Shown here: one piece after another, positions 1-6,238 of the stretch | Layout of the letters: every line of letters starts with the position of its first letter | How positions within the stretch are numbered: the stretch's first letter is position 1 | Origin: an uncultured Saprospiraceae bacterium | GTDB taxonomy: Bacteria > Bacteroidota > Bacteroidia > Chitinophagales > Saprospiraceae | Direction of reading: 5' to 3' | Assembly: GCA_937967535.1 (NCBI GenBank) | Contig: CALCMV010000314.1 | Location: 1 to 6,474 of the forward strand | Length of the DNA stretch: 6,474 nucleotides | The notes under the pieces: model-generated | What the model was told of the DNA's origin: nothing | Seen by the model: the letters and a program-made list of their open reading frames with translations, nothing else | Database searches by the model: none | Made by a program: the position numbers and the translations under genes

Positions 1-301
1 CCAAAAAGAAAATTATTTGCTCGACCCACATTCGGCGGTAGCTGTTTGTACGGCAAATAAATTGGCGGATAAATTGGGCGATAAAAAAGTGGTCTGCCTC
101 GCAACAGCCCATCCTGCAAAATTTCCCGACATCATCAAAAAAGCACTCAACACCGAAGATTTGCCCGAACAAGCCCGGCACCACAGCATCGAACTCGCCA
201 AAAGACGTTGTGAAAGAGTATATCTCTGCCACCACGAACATTTGGAAGAAGCCTTAATGAATGTCATGGAAAACGTAGCGCAGCACTTCCGGTTATCTTA
301 G
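1..301 (+). CDS. thrC: Threonine synthase, C-terminal part (5' end outside window)
   Basis: This is the last step of threonine synthesis: a PLP-dependent cytoplasmic enzyme that converts O-phosphohomoserine to threonine and phosphate. Only the final 99 residues are present; the first full codon starts at base 2 and the TAG stop is at 299-301. The reading frame is open to the window edge, so the TTG at 17 is not a start. Recognition rests on the C-terminal signature blocks of the family: LLDPHSAVAV (visible residues 6-15) and LATAHPAKFPDII (33-45), followed by a helical tail ending in FRLS. The PLP lysine and the substrate-binding N-terminal domains lie outside the window, so whether the enzyme is intact cannot be judged. 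In Bacteroidota thrC often follows thrA and thrB, which would lie to the left; this is not visible here. It ends 10 bp from the stop of the convergent large gene, with no clear terminator between them. Confidence 0.93.
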   Translation, partial: QKENYLLDPHSAVAVCTANKLADKLGDKKVVCLATAHPAKFPDIIKKALNTEDLPEQARHHSIELAKRRCERVYLCHHEHLEEALMNVMENVAQHFRLS

Positions 302-311
302 GTGAATTGGG

Positions 312-3300
312 TCAACGAATTAAGGTAATTTCACCGCTAAAGGGAATTATACTTCCATCAATAAATTCAATTTCGGTATAATACAGATACACGCCTGATA
401 GCATATTATTTCCTCTGAATTTACCATCCCAAGTATTTTCCGTACTGTTCGGTGCGGTATTTTGTGATTCAAAAACGGCTTCCCCCCAACGGTCATAAAT
501 GCGTAGTATGTTGATACTGCGGATGGCATCGTCGCCATGTATCACAAAGAAATCATTGAACCCATCATTATTTGGAGAGAAAGCATTGGGGATGAAAACA
601 GCTTGGTTTTTATCCACAAAAATAGTGACACTTGCCTCTGCGCGGCATCCTTCGTCTGTGACCACATTTAAAGTATAAACCGTTTGAAATGCCGGAGAAA
701 CAGTAGGAGAGAGGCAGTCTGTACAACTCAAACTATCTTGTGAAGACCACATATAAGTCACTCCATTCGTCTGCGTGACTGCGGTTTCCAAGACAATAGA
801 TTCACCAAAATTTATATTTGTATTTTCAATCAAATTAATCAATAATTCGGGTGGAGAAGTGATGGTGACGCTATCGGTTTGTATGCAGCCGTTGGCATCT
901 TGTACGTGTACATTATAGGTGTCGGCAGAGAGGTTGGGGAAGAGGCTGCCTGTGCTATACATTTCCCCATCAAGTGAATATAAAAACGGTTCGCTGCCAT
1001 CGGTCACTTCGATGCGGATACTGCCGTCATTTTCTCCAAAACAAGTGACGGGTGTTGCGCTGCTGTTTATCGAGATTTCGGCGGTGGCGTTTATATTTAC
1101 AGTGGCTTGTGTGCTACAATTGTTTGAATCTGTGATACTTACACTATGTGTGCCTTGCGAGAGCATATTTGCCGAAGGCGTATTTTCATTATTATCCCAT
1201 AAAACAATATAAGGAGAAACACCGCCTGAAATACTGACGGTAGCCGTTCCGTCGTCGGTGCTGCCGCAAGAAGTGCTTGTAGAATCGCTAATGTTAGCAA
1301 TCAATAAATCAAATTCATTTATGGAGATAGATTGGGTAAATGTACAATCATTGGCATCATTAAATGTGAGCATATAAATACCTGCACTAAGGTTGTTTTG
1401 GCTATCAAGGGGCGGCAAATTATTATCCCAATTAAAAGTATAAGGCGGCGCACCACCGGAAGGGGAAAGGTGGATTTGACCATCATTCATGCCAAAGCAA
1501 GTCACATCATTTGCGGTAAAATCGAGGCTTAGTGCATTGGCAGGTTCATTGACCATGATGGTATTGGATACTTGACAATTATTTTCATCCGAAACGGTAT
1601 AGGTGTACATGCCTGCTGCAAGATTTATTTGATTGGCTTGTGCTGGCAAGCCATTATCCCACGAATAAGTATAAGCACCCGTACCGCCATTGACTGCAAG
1701 ATTAATTGCGCCTTCATTGCCACCACAAATAATGTTTTGTACGGTAGGAATGGCAAATAATTCGGCAGGTTCGGTGATGCTAAAGGAAGCAGTATTTGTA
1801 CAACCCACCGCATCGGTTACGGTGACATTATAAGCGGCTGCTGCGAGGTTCATTTGAGTAGATGAGGAAGGCAAATTGCTATCCCACATATAGGTAAATG
1901 GCTCGGCACCTGCGGTTACGATGATTTCTGCCATGCCGTCATTTTCTCCAAAACAAGAGACATCATTAGTATTAATATTGAGTGCAAGGTTGGCGGTGGT
2001 TATGATTTCTGCGGAAGCGGTATTTTCACAACCATTAATATCGCTTACAGTGACATTATAGGTGCCGGGTAGCAAATCTGTCGGGTCTTCGATACCATCA
2101 AGGGCATTATTATTCCAATCAAAAGTAAAGGGCGGCGTACCGCCTGTCAGTTCCAAATCTATACTGCCCGATGCACTGCCACAGGAAATCGGATTGGCAT
2201 TTGCGATGATGCCAAATTCTTCTACATTTACCTGAACCGTATTGCTCAATTCGCAGCCGTCGGGCGTGATAGCAACAACGGTATAAGTTGTATTTTGAGT
2301 GGGAGAAGCCATCGGATTTGGGATGTTCGGATTGCTCAAACCATCGTCGGGCAACCATGTATAATTGATATTGAGTGTTGGTTCTAATTCGCAAGTTGTG
2401 AAGCGGGTATTGGGTCGGCGATTGCTGATTTGTTCTACATCAATAAAACAACCTGCATCATTATCATCTTGTGCATAAATAATTGAATTATAATCAGTTT
2501 CGCTATAAAAAACATGGTCATAACTCGAAAAACCAGTATTATCAAAACATATTTCTACGAGCAAATTGGAGGTGCCGTCCCATTGAAATGGAGTGTCAAG
2601 CGTGTAAATATTCCATCCGACTATCGGTGTCACATCAGCCGTATAGACTATATCCAAATTTGGGGTAAAATCATCGCCGTTTTGAAAGGAAAAAATATTG
2701 GTACAGCCCATTTTAATCGTAAAATTTTGATAGGGCATAAAGCTATTCACAATAGAAACATCCAAAGCAAATTCGCTAATCAAACCTGCCGTCAAGCCTG
2801 CGTCTTCAAGGTCTGGTTGGGAGTACAAAATTTGGCTGCGTCCATCGTGAAAAAAACCAAGATAAGGTGTACCGGCTTCCTCGTCCATATTACTTGGTCC
2901 GGTGGTCATAGAGCCATCGCCTAAGGTGAAAGTCTGCGGTGTACCGGCGCAGTTGGCAGGAAGCGCACCACAGGCTTCCTCTGTAATCGCAACGGTGGGA
3001 ACGTAACCCGCATTGAGTTGTGCAGACGCACCCACACACAGGCTTGCAACGGCAGGCGACACTTCAAGCGTACCTTCCGTTTGAATATTTACCTCATCAA
3101 AAACCGTACACACGCCATCGTCGTACACAAGAGTATAAGTAATTGGTTGAGAGACAGTTGCGATAGGATTTCTGATGTTGGGGTCACTCAATCCCGCAGA
3201 GGGCGACCAAGCAAATGTACCTTCATTGACGCTGCCGATAGGGATGGCATTCAATTGAATAGTAGAAGTAAGACCCGGACAAATAAGCGTATCTGCCGCT

Positions 3301-4511
3301 TCAATTTGAACGCCCGGCACAAAGACTTCATAACCCAAAACCTGAAAACCCTTAACCGGACAAGCATCGTCTTCGATAATCATCGCAAAGCTATGGCTAC
3401 CGACATCCTCCACATTCGTTGTCCAATTAAAAGAAATCGTCGTAGGATTGCTACCCACCGGACTAAGCGTAGCACCCGGCAACGAAACCTCCAAATTATC
3501 AATCACTGAAATTATATCAGTCGCATCATCGTCGCTCACTTGAATATCGAATGACAAGGTATTGCCGGAACAAACCTGAAAAGTAGCTCCATCAAATTCA
3601 CCCCCCGAAATATTCGTCGGGAGGCTTGCAATTGGGATATTGTTGGAGCAATTGATGACCACCACCTGCATATCACGCCTGCTCGAACCAATGAGTTGTT
3701 GCTCGCGGTATTCTTCTACCAATACAGCGACAATTCCTATTTGTATTTGGTTGGGTGTCAGGCTCATTTGCCCCGAATTGATGTCAAAACTAACACTATT
3801 TGGCGGGTTGGTGGTAATGGGATAAGTAGCACTTAATCCGGGAACATACGGCACAGGGTCGTTGGGGGCATTCAAGGGGTCGGCGAGGGTATATACGAGC
3901 GAATCGCCTTCTACATCAAATACGCCATGATTATAATTGAAAGGTTGCCCAACACAAATATAAGGCACAGGCGGCGTAGTGAATACGGGCGAATTATTAC
4001 ACTCAGCATTAAGATTATTGAGGAGTGATTCGAGGTACAAATCAAAATTATCGGCATTGGGCGAGTTGCTAATTGCGGCATTGCGGCAGCAAAGCGAATA
4101 ACTCAAAATCCAATCCTTACATTTTTCAGGAAATGTATAAATACCTGTATAAGTGTATTGTTCGACACCTTGAAGCTGTCCGCCGTTGCAAGTGCTATTG
4201 GCTAATTGTCCGTCGCAGATAGGCGATATTTCGGTGGCAAGTGTACCGTCAGAATTGGTGACGGGCGTAAGCGAGATGTCTGTCTCAAAATCGCAACTCG
4301 CCGAGCGAATATTAATTCCGGGAAAATCGCCATTCGTACCGGGAGCTTGGGTGTCACTCACGCAGTCGCGGTAAAAGGTGAGTGTTATTTTGTAAGTATC
4401 GCCGTCTACGCAGGTATAGGTGAGGTCTGCACCTACCGAGTGAGAAGCATTGATATTACTAATAATGAGGCTGATAAATAATACAGTAAGCGTGTATTTG
4501 ATTGAATTCAT
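312..4511 (-). CDS. Large SprB-repeat surface protein with T9SS type B (CHU_C) sorting domain
   Basis: Predicted secreted or cell-surface protein of 1399 residues, probably an adhesin-like product exported by Sec and then the type IX secretion system. A signal peptide is clear: MNSIKY, a hydrophobic stretch TLTVLFISLIISNI, and a likely cut after NA at residue 22. This supports the ATG at 4509-4511, which has no Shine-Dalgarno sequence. Residues 24-290 form a Cys-rich module (ten Cys between 34 and 186). An Ig/PKD-like domain at ~400-480 contains WSPSAGLSDPNIRNP. A second such domain begins at ~481 (LCVGASAQLNA) and resumes at ~715 (TWLPDDGLSNPNIPNP). Between them lies a ~200-residue module with GFFHDGRSQILY, FTIKMGCTNIF and WDGTSNLLVEICFDN. 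Six SprB repeats occupy ~764-1220, and a third Ig-like domain ~1222-1300. The CHU_C domain (~1305-1399) shows FIPNAFSPNNDGFNDFF, IYDRWGEAVF, WDGKFRG and SGVYLYYTEIEF. No catalytic domain is recognised. The ligand is unknown, and the gliding link is by family resemblance only. Confidence 0.93.
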   Translation of the reverse strand: MNSIKYTLTVLFISLIISNINASHSVGADLTYTCVDGDTYKITLTFYRDCVSDTQAPGTNGDFPGINIRSASCDFETDISLTPVTNSDGTLATEISPICDGQLANSTCNGGQLQGVEQYTYTGIYTFPEKCKDWILSYSLCCRNAAISNSPNADNFDLYLESLLNNLNAECNNSPVFTTPPVPYICVGQPFNYNHGVFDVEGDSLVYTLADPLNAPNDPVPYVPGLSATYPITTNPPNSVSFDINSGQMSLTPNQIQIGIVAVLVEEYREQQLIGSSRRDMQVVVINCSNNIPIASLPTNISGGEFDGATFQVCSGNTLSFDIQVSDDDATDIISVIDNLEVSLPGATLSPVGSNPTTISFNWTTNVEDVGSHSFAMIIEDDACPVKGFQVLGYEVFVPGVQIEAADTLICPGLTSTIQLNAIPIGSVNEGTFAWSPSAGLSDPNIRNPIATVSQPITYTLVYDDGVCTVFDEVNIQTEGTLEVSPAVASLCVGASAQLNAGYVPTVAITEEACGALPANCAGTPQTFTLGDGSMTTGPSNMDEEAGTPYLGFFHDGRSQILYSQPDLEDAGLTAGLISEFALDVSIVNSFMPYQNFTIKMGCTNIFSFQNGDDFTPNLDIVYTADVTPIVGWNIYTLDTPFQWDGTSNLLVEICFDNTGFSSYDHVFYSETDYNSIIYAQDDNDAGCFIDVEQISNRRPNTRFTTCELEPTLNINYTWLPDDGLSNPNIPNPMASPTQNTTYTVVAITPDGCELSNTVQVNVEEFGIIANANPISCGSASGSIDLELTGGTPPFTFDWNNNALDGIEDPTDLLPGTYNVTVSDINGCENTASAEIITTANLALNINTNDVSCFGENDGMAEIIVTAGAEPFTYMWDSNLPSSSTQMNLAAAAYNVTVTDAVGCTNTASFSITEPAELFAIPTVQNIICGGNEGAINLAVNGGTGAYTYSWDNGLPAQANQINLAAGMYTYTVSDENNCQVSNTIMVNEPANALSLDFTANDVTCFGMNDGQIHLSPSGGAPPYTFNWDNNLPPLDSQNNLSAGIYMLTFNDANDCTFTQSISINEFDLLIANISDSTSTSCGSTDDGTATVSISGGVSPYIVLWDNNENTPSANMLSQGTHSVSITDSNNCSTQATVNINATAEISINSSATPVTCFGENDGSIRIEVTDGSEPFLYSLDGEMYSTGSLFPNLSADTYNVHVQDANGCIQTDSVTITSPPELLINLIENTNINFGESIVLETAVTQTNGVTYMWSSQDSLSCTDCLSPTVSPAFQTVYTLNVVTDEGCRAEASVTIFVDKNQAVFIPNAFSPNNDGFNDFFVIHGDDAIRSINILRIYDRWGEAVFESQNTAPNSTENTWDGKFRGNNMLSGVYLYYTEIEFIDGSIIPFSGEITLIR
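852..2222 (-). repeat. Six tandem SprB-type repeats within the large surface protein
   Basis: Residues ~764-1220 of the surface protein consist of six degenerate copies of a ~76-residue unit. Each opens with a Cys in a context like SCFGENDG, has a middle block like GGxxPYTFxWDN, and closes with YxVTVxDxxGC. The opening Cys lie at 777, 853, 929, 1005, 1082 and 1157 (steps of 76, 76, 76, 77, 75). The closing Cys lie 50-52 residues later in every copy, which suggests one disulfide per repeat. Divergence between copies is high, so this is an old array and not a recent DNA duplication. The pattern matches the SprB repeat family known from Flavobacterium gliding adhesins. Confidence 0.88.
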
Positions 4512-4572
4512 AGCAAATATGTTTTTTAAAAAAATGCAATTTCAAATGCAAGTTCAACCTCAACCTCAATTT

Positions 4573-4606
4573 CAAAAATAACTTTGCTTTTTGACAATTT
4601 TTGCAA
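4573..4606 (-). promoter_or_regulatory. Candidate Bacteroidota-type promoter of the large surface-protein gene
   Basis: Read on the minus strand, TATTTTTG at 4580-4573 is a perfect match to the TAnnTTTG -7 box. A TTG at 4606-4604 lies 23 bp upstream, at the long end of the spacing reported for Flavobacterium-type promoters. The box is 61 bp upstream of the ATG, giving a plausible leader. The TTG falls inside the left copy of an exact 18-nt inverted repeat (4590-4607). AT-rich DNA yields such matches by chance, so this is only a candidate. Confidence 0.38.
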
Positions 4607-4661
4607 AACGAAATAGAATATGGATGTAGCACTCTATATGAGAAAATTTTAAAATCGTATA

Positions 4662-4731
4662 AGCCACTAATGCACGAATGATTTCAAGGGAATTTCAATA
4701 AATTCGTAAAAAAATTAGTGTATTCGTGGCT
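4662..4731. repeat. Imperfect 18-nt inverted repeat, CACGAAT/ATTCGTG type
   Basis: AGCCACTAATGCACGAAT (4662-4679) pairs with ATTAGTGTATTCGTGGCT (4714-4731) at 15 of 18 positions around a 34-nt loop. Each arm holds two related submotifs (CACTAAT and CACGAAT), and their order is swapped between the arms. This resembles dispersed intergenic repeats of the ATTCGTGGC type that I recall from many bacterial genomes; copy number here is unknown. Confidence 0.55.
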
Positions 4732-4736
4732 AAAAC

Positions 4737-4778
4737 AGGTATTAGATAGGGAGTGTTTTGCTTAATTTTCTAATACCT
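4737..4778. repeat. Short perfect inverted repeat (10-bp arms)
   Basis: AGGTATTAGA (4737-4746) and TCTAATACCT (4769-4778) are exact reverse complements around a 22-nt T-rich loop. It could form a hairpin in a transcript from either strand. There is no T-run directly after it, so a terminator role is not supported. Confidence 0.35.
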
Positions 4779-4820
4779 AAAATTCAGTACTTTTAATGTT
4801 TTCGCTAAATTTTAAATAAT

Positions 4821-5086
4821 AAATTAATTGAGTGTGACACACATAAGTGGATTCATAATATTAGGCGCATAGCGTCGGCACGCTTTGTAACCGACGATTA
4901 ATTCCACAACTTCCTAAGCCGCATAGCGGCGGCACTATTAAAACTGGCGTATTAAGGGGGGCGACGCTATGCGCCTTTTTCGGGTGGTTGGACGTTCTGT
5001 GTTACAAATGGCATCGACGCTATGCGCCTACAAAGCACATTTTTACATTAAACTTCCATTAATATGTGTCGCACTCAAATTAATTT
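4821..5086. mobile_element. 266-bp imperfect palindromic element, MITE- or foldback-like
   Basis: The terminal arms are 4821-4851 and 5055-5086. Aligned as reverse complements they share AAATTAATT, one inserted T, and then 18 of 22 positions of GAGTGYGACACAYATWARTGGA. Inside, four copies of a GC-rich motif are arranged +,+,-,- with spacers of 40 and 38 bp, and the two inner pairs share the same centre (about 4946). Spacer DNA also matches in places, for example TTTGTAAC next to copies 1 and 4. The whole segment is therefore one long degenerate palindrome. It encodes no protein, so movement would need a transposase elsewhere. TAAATTTTA occurs just outside both ends (4806-4814, 5086-5094), but such AT-rich 9-mers are weak evidence for a target duplication. 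Confidence 0.6.
4862..5030. repeat. Four copies of an ATA-loop hairpin motif (GGCGCATAGCGTC family)
   Basis: The copies are 4864-4876 (+), 4918-4930 (+), 4963-4975 (-) and 5016-5028 (-). Copies 1, 3 and 4 share an identical 15-mer, AGGCGCATAGCGTCG, and copies 1 and 4 share 16 bases (4862-4877 / 5015-5030). Copies 1 and 2 match at 16 of 18 positions over GGCGCATAGCGTCGGCAC. Each 13-mer folds into a 5-bp stem with loop ATA. In copies 1, 3 and 4 the second pair is G-T; in copy 2 it is C-G, so both differences fall on the same base pair. Copy 3 is followed on the + strand by TTTTT, which gives it a terminator-like look. Confidence 0.72.
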
Positions 5087-5215
5087 AAATTTTACTTTGT
5101 TTTTTGTTGATAATTAGAAATTAATAAATTCAAAATTGACGAACACATTAGAATTTGCAAAAATTGTCAAAGAACTAATAATTTCAATTCACTTCGTTTT
5201 AAATTTAAAGTTGAA

Positions 5216-6010
5216 TCAGACCGAAACAGCAGCCTTAATATGCGGATGCGGGTTGTAATCCACTAATTCAAAATCTTCATATTTAAAATCAAAAATTGAC
5301 TTTACATTAGGATTTAGTTGTACGTAAGGAAGTGGTCGAGGGTTGCGTTTGAGTTGCAAACGGGCTTGTTCGAGATGATTAAGATACAGGTGGACATCGC
5401 CAAAGGTGTGAATAAATTCGCCGTATTTGAGTTCGCAAACTTGGGCTATCATCATCGTCAGAAGGGCATAAGAAGCAATATTGAAAGGCACTCCTAAGAA
5501 GGTATCGGCACTGCGTTGGTAGAGTTGGCAGGAGAGTTTTCCATCAGCCACATAAAATTGAAATAAACAATGACAAGGCGGCAAAGCCATACGCTCAATC
5601 ACGCCCGGATTCCACGCACATACGAGGTGGCGGCGGCTGTTTGGATTGTTTTTAATTTGGTCAATCACATTAGAAAGTTGGTCAATAGTCTTGCCATCTG
5701 CCGTTTTCCAACGCCGCCATTGTTCGCCGTATACAGGACCCAAATCTCCGTTTTCATCTGCCCACTCATCCCATATACGAACTTTATTTTCTTTCAAATA
5801 CTGAATATTCGTATCGCCCTTAATGAACCACAATAATTCATGTACGATAGATTTGAGGTGCAATTTTTTGGTGGTCAACATAGGAAAACCCTCATTCAAA
5901 TCAAATCGCATTTGATAACCGAATGTACCGACAGTACCGGTGCCGGTACGGTCGCCGCGTTGAGTACCATTATCAAGGAGATGTTGGAGGAGGTCAAGGT
6001 ATTGTTTCAT
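5216..6010 (-). CDS. thyA: Thymidylate synthase
   Basis: A cytoplasmic enzyme that methylates dUMP to dTMP using 5,10-methylenetetrahydrofolate, releasing dihydrofolate; it is the de novo source of thymine nucleotides. The protein is complete at 264 residues, the same length as the E. coli enzyme, and aligns with it without visible gaps. Visible residues with E. coli numbering are: the phosphate-binding loop DRTGTGT with Arg21, Glu58 in HELLWF, Trp80 in IWDEWADENGDLGPVYG, Arg126-Arg127 in SRRHLV, catalytic Cys146 in PPCHCLFQFYV, Arg166 and Asp169 in YQRSADTFLG, Asn177 in PFNIASYALL, and His207/Tyr209 in GDVHLYLNH. The C-terminus ends IKAAVSV, in place of the IKAPVAI of E. coli. The ATG at 6008-6010 begins MKQYLDLLQ, the normal N-terminus. 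No Shine-Dalgarno sequence is seen, as is usual in Bacteroidota. The folate reductase gene folA, often next to thyA, is absent from the 700 bp downstream, so thyA appears to stand alone here. Confidence 0.98.
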   Translation of the reverse strand: MKQYLDLLQHLLDNGTQRGDRTGTGTVGTFGYQMRFDLNEGFPMLTTKKLHLKSIVHELLWFIKGDTNIQYLKENKVRIWDEWADENGDLGPVYGEQWRRWKTADGKTIDQLSNVIDQIKNNPNSRRHLVCAWNPGVIERMALPPCHCLFQFYVADGKLSCQLYQRSADTFLGVPFNIASYALLTMMIAQVCELKYGEFIHTFGDVHLYLNHLEQARLQLKRNPRPLPYVQLNPNVKSIFDFKYEDFELVDYNPHPHIKAAVSV

Positions 6011-6028
6011 AGTAATGCTCTAACTTAA

Positions 6029-6205
6029 CTTTGGACATTTTGGAAATTCGGTAACTGGGAAATTCGGTTTTAAATCGTAAGTAATTGATTATCAGTTATT
6101 TAATTTTTATTAAGGTGAAAAATATTCAATTAATTTAATTTTATAAATATTTGATAAAGAAAAACTTATCTAATATCAAATTTCCGAATTCCCCAATATC
6201 CAAAG
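6029..6205. repeat. Inverted repeat (22-23-bp arms) around an AT-rich core upstream of thyA
   Basis: The left arm 6029-6051 (CTTTGGACATTTTGG, then AAATTCGG) and the reverse complement of 6184-6205 (CTTTGGATATTGGGG, then AATTCGG) agree at all but three positions and one 1-base gap. The left arm's tail GGAAATTCGGT is repeated in tandem at 6058-6068. The 132-bp core between the arms is almost entirely A and T. This could be another small palindromic element or a fold in the thyA leader RNA. Confidence 0.5.
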
Positions 6206-6238
6206 TCCAGTCTCTAAGAATTTACCAATAATATTTTG

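Larger units (their letters stand above)
4590..5171. repeat. Exact 18-nt inverted repeat enclosing 546 bp of intergenic DNA
   Basis: TTTGACAATTTTTGCAAA at 4590-4607 is the exact reverse complement of 5154-5171. Similarity stops abruptly on both sides of each arm. The pair encloses all the other inverted repeats of this intergenic region. The arms may be ends of an older element or two copies of a binding site; the sequence does not decide between these. The left arm also covers the candidate -33 site of the surface-protein gene. Confidence 0.6.
4512..5215. other. 704-bp non-coding region between thyA and the surface-protein gene, rich in inverted repeats
   Basis: No convincing gene is seen on either strand. 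Next to the surface-protein start, the leader region carries CAATTTCAAA twice (4537-4546 and 4567-4576) around a TCAACC/TCAACC stutter. Further right come several inverted repeats listed separately: 4662-4731, 4737-4778, the 266-bp palindrome 4821-5086, and an exact 18-nt pair at 4590-4607 / 5154-5171 that encloses all of them. GC-rich hairpin motifs at 4862-5030 stand out sharply from their AT-rich surroundings. thyA is transcribed towards this region and the surface-protein gene away from it, so any thyA terminator and the surface-protein promoter must lie here. Confidence 0.8.

Noticed and set aside
17..301. A separate 94-codon gene starting at TTG 17
   Set aside because: The frame is open through the left edge, and the sequence matches the C-terminus of threonine synthase, so it is a truncated part of that gene.
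301..335. GGTGAA / TTCACC hairpin across the convergent gene ends as a bidirectional terminator
   Set aside because: Only a 6-bp stem with a bulge and a long loop, and no T-run follows on either strand.
2514..2924. A 136-codon open frame on the + strand inside the surface-protein gene
   Set aside because: Antisense shadow of the inserted module; no protein-like features.
3018..3509. A 163-codon open frame on the + strand opposite the surface-protein gene
   Set aside because: It lies fully antisense to a gene with clear domain structure, has an Arg/Lys/His/Cys-rich composition without any recognisable motif, and is best read as a shadow frame.
4957..4980. Rho-independent terminator (GC-rich hairpin followed by TTTTT) on the + strand
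   Set aside because: No + strand gene lies upstream that would need it, and on this strand the hairpin has an A-C mismatch; it is better explained as copy 3 of the hairpin motif.
4821..5086. CRISPR array
   Set aside because: The four repeats alternate in orientation, are only 13-18 bp long, and have palindromic placement in place of direct repeats with unique spacers; no cas genes are present.
4806..5094. TAAATTTTA on both sides of the 266-bp palindrome as a target-site duplication
   Set aside because: The 9-mer is pure AT in AT-rich DNA and is not placed at equal distances from the arms, so chance is a fair explanation. It is not used as evidence of transposition.
5570..5836. An 88-codon open frame on the + strand inside thyA
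   Set aside because: Antisense to the highly conserved thymidylate synthase core; no independent support.
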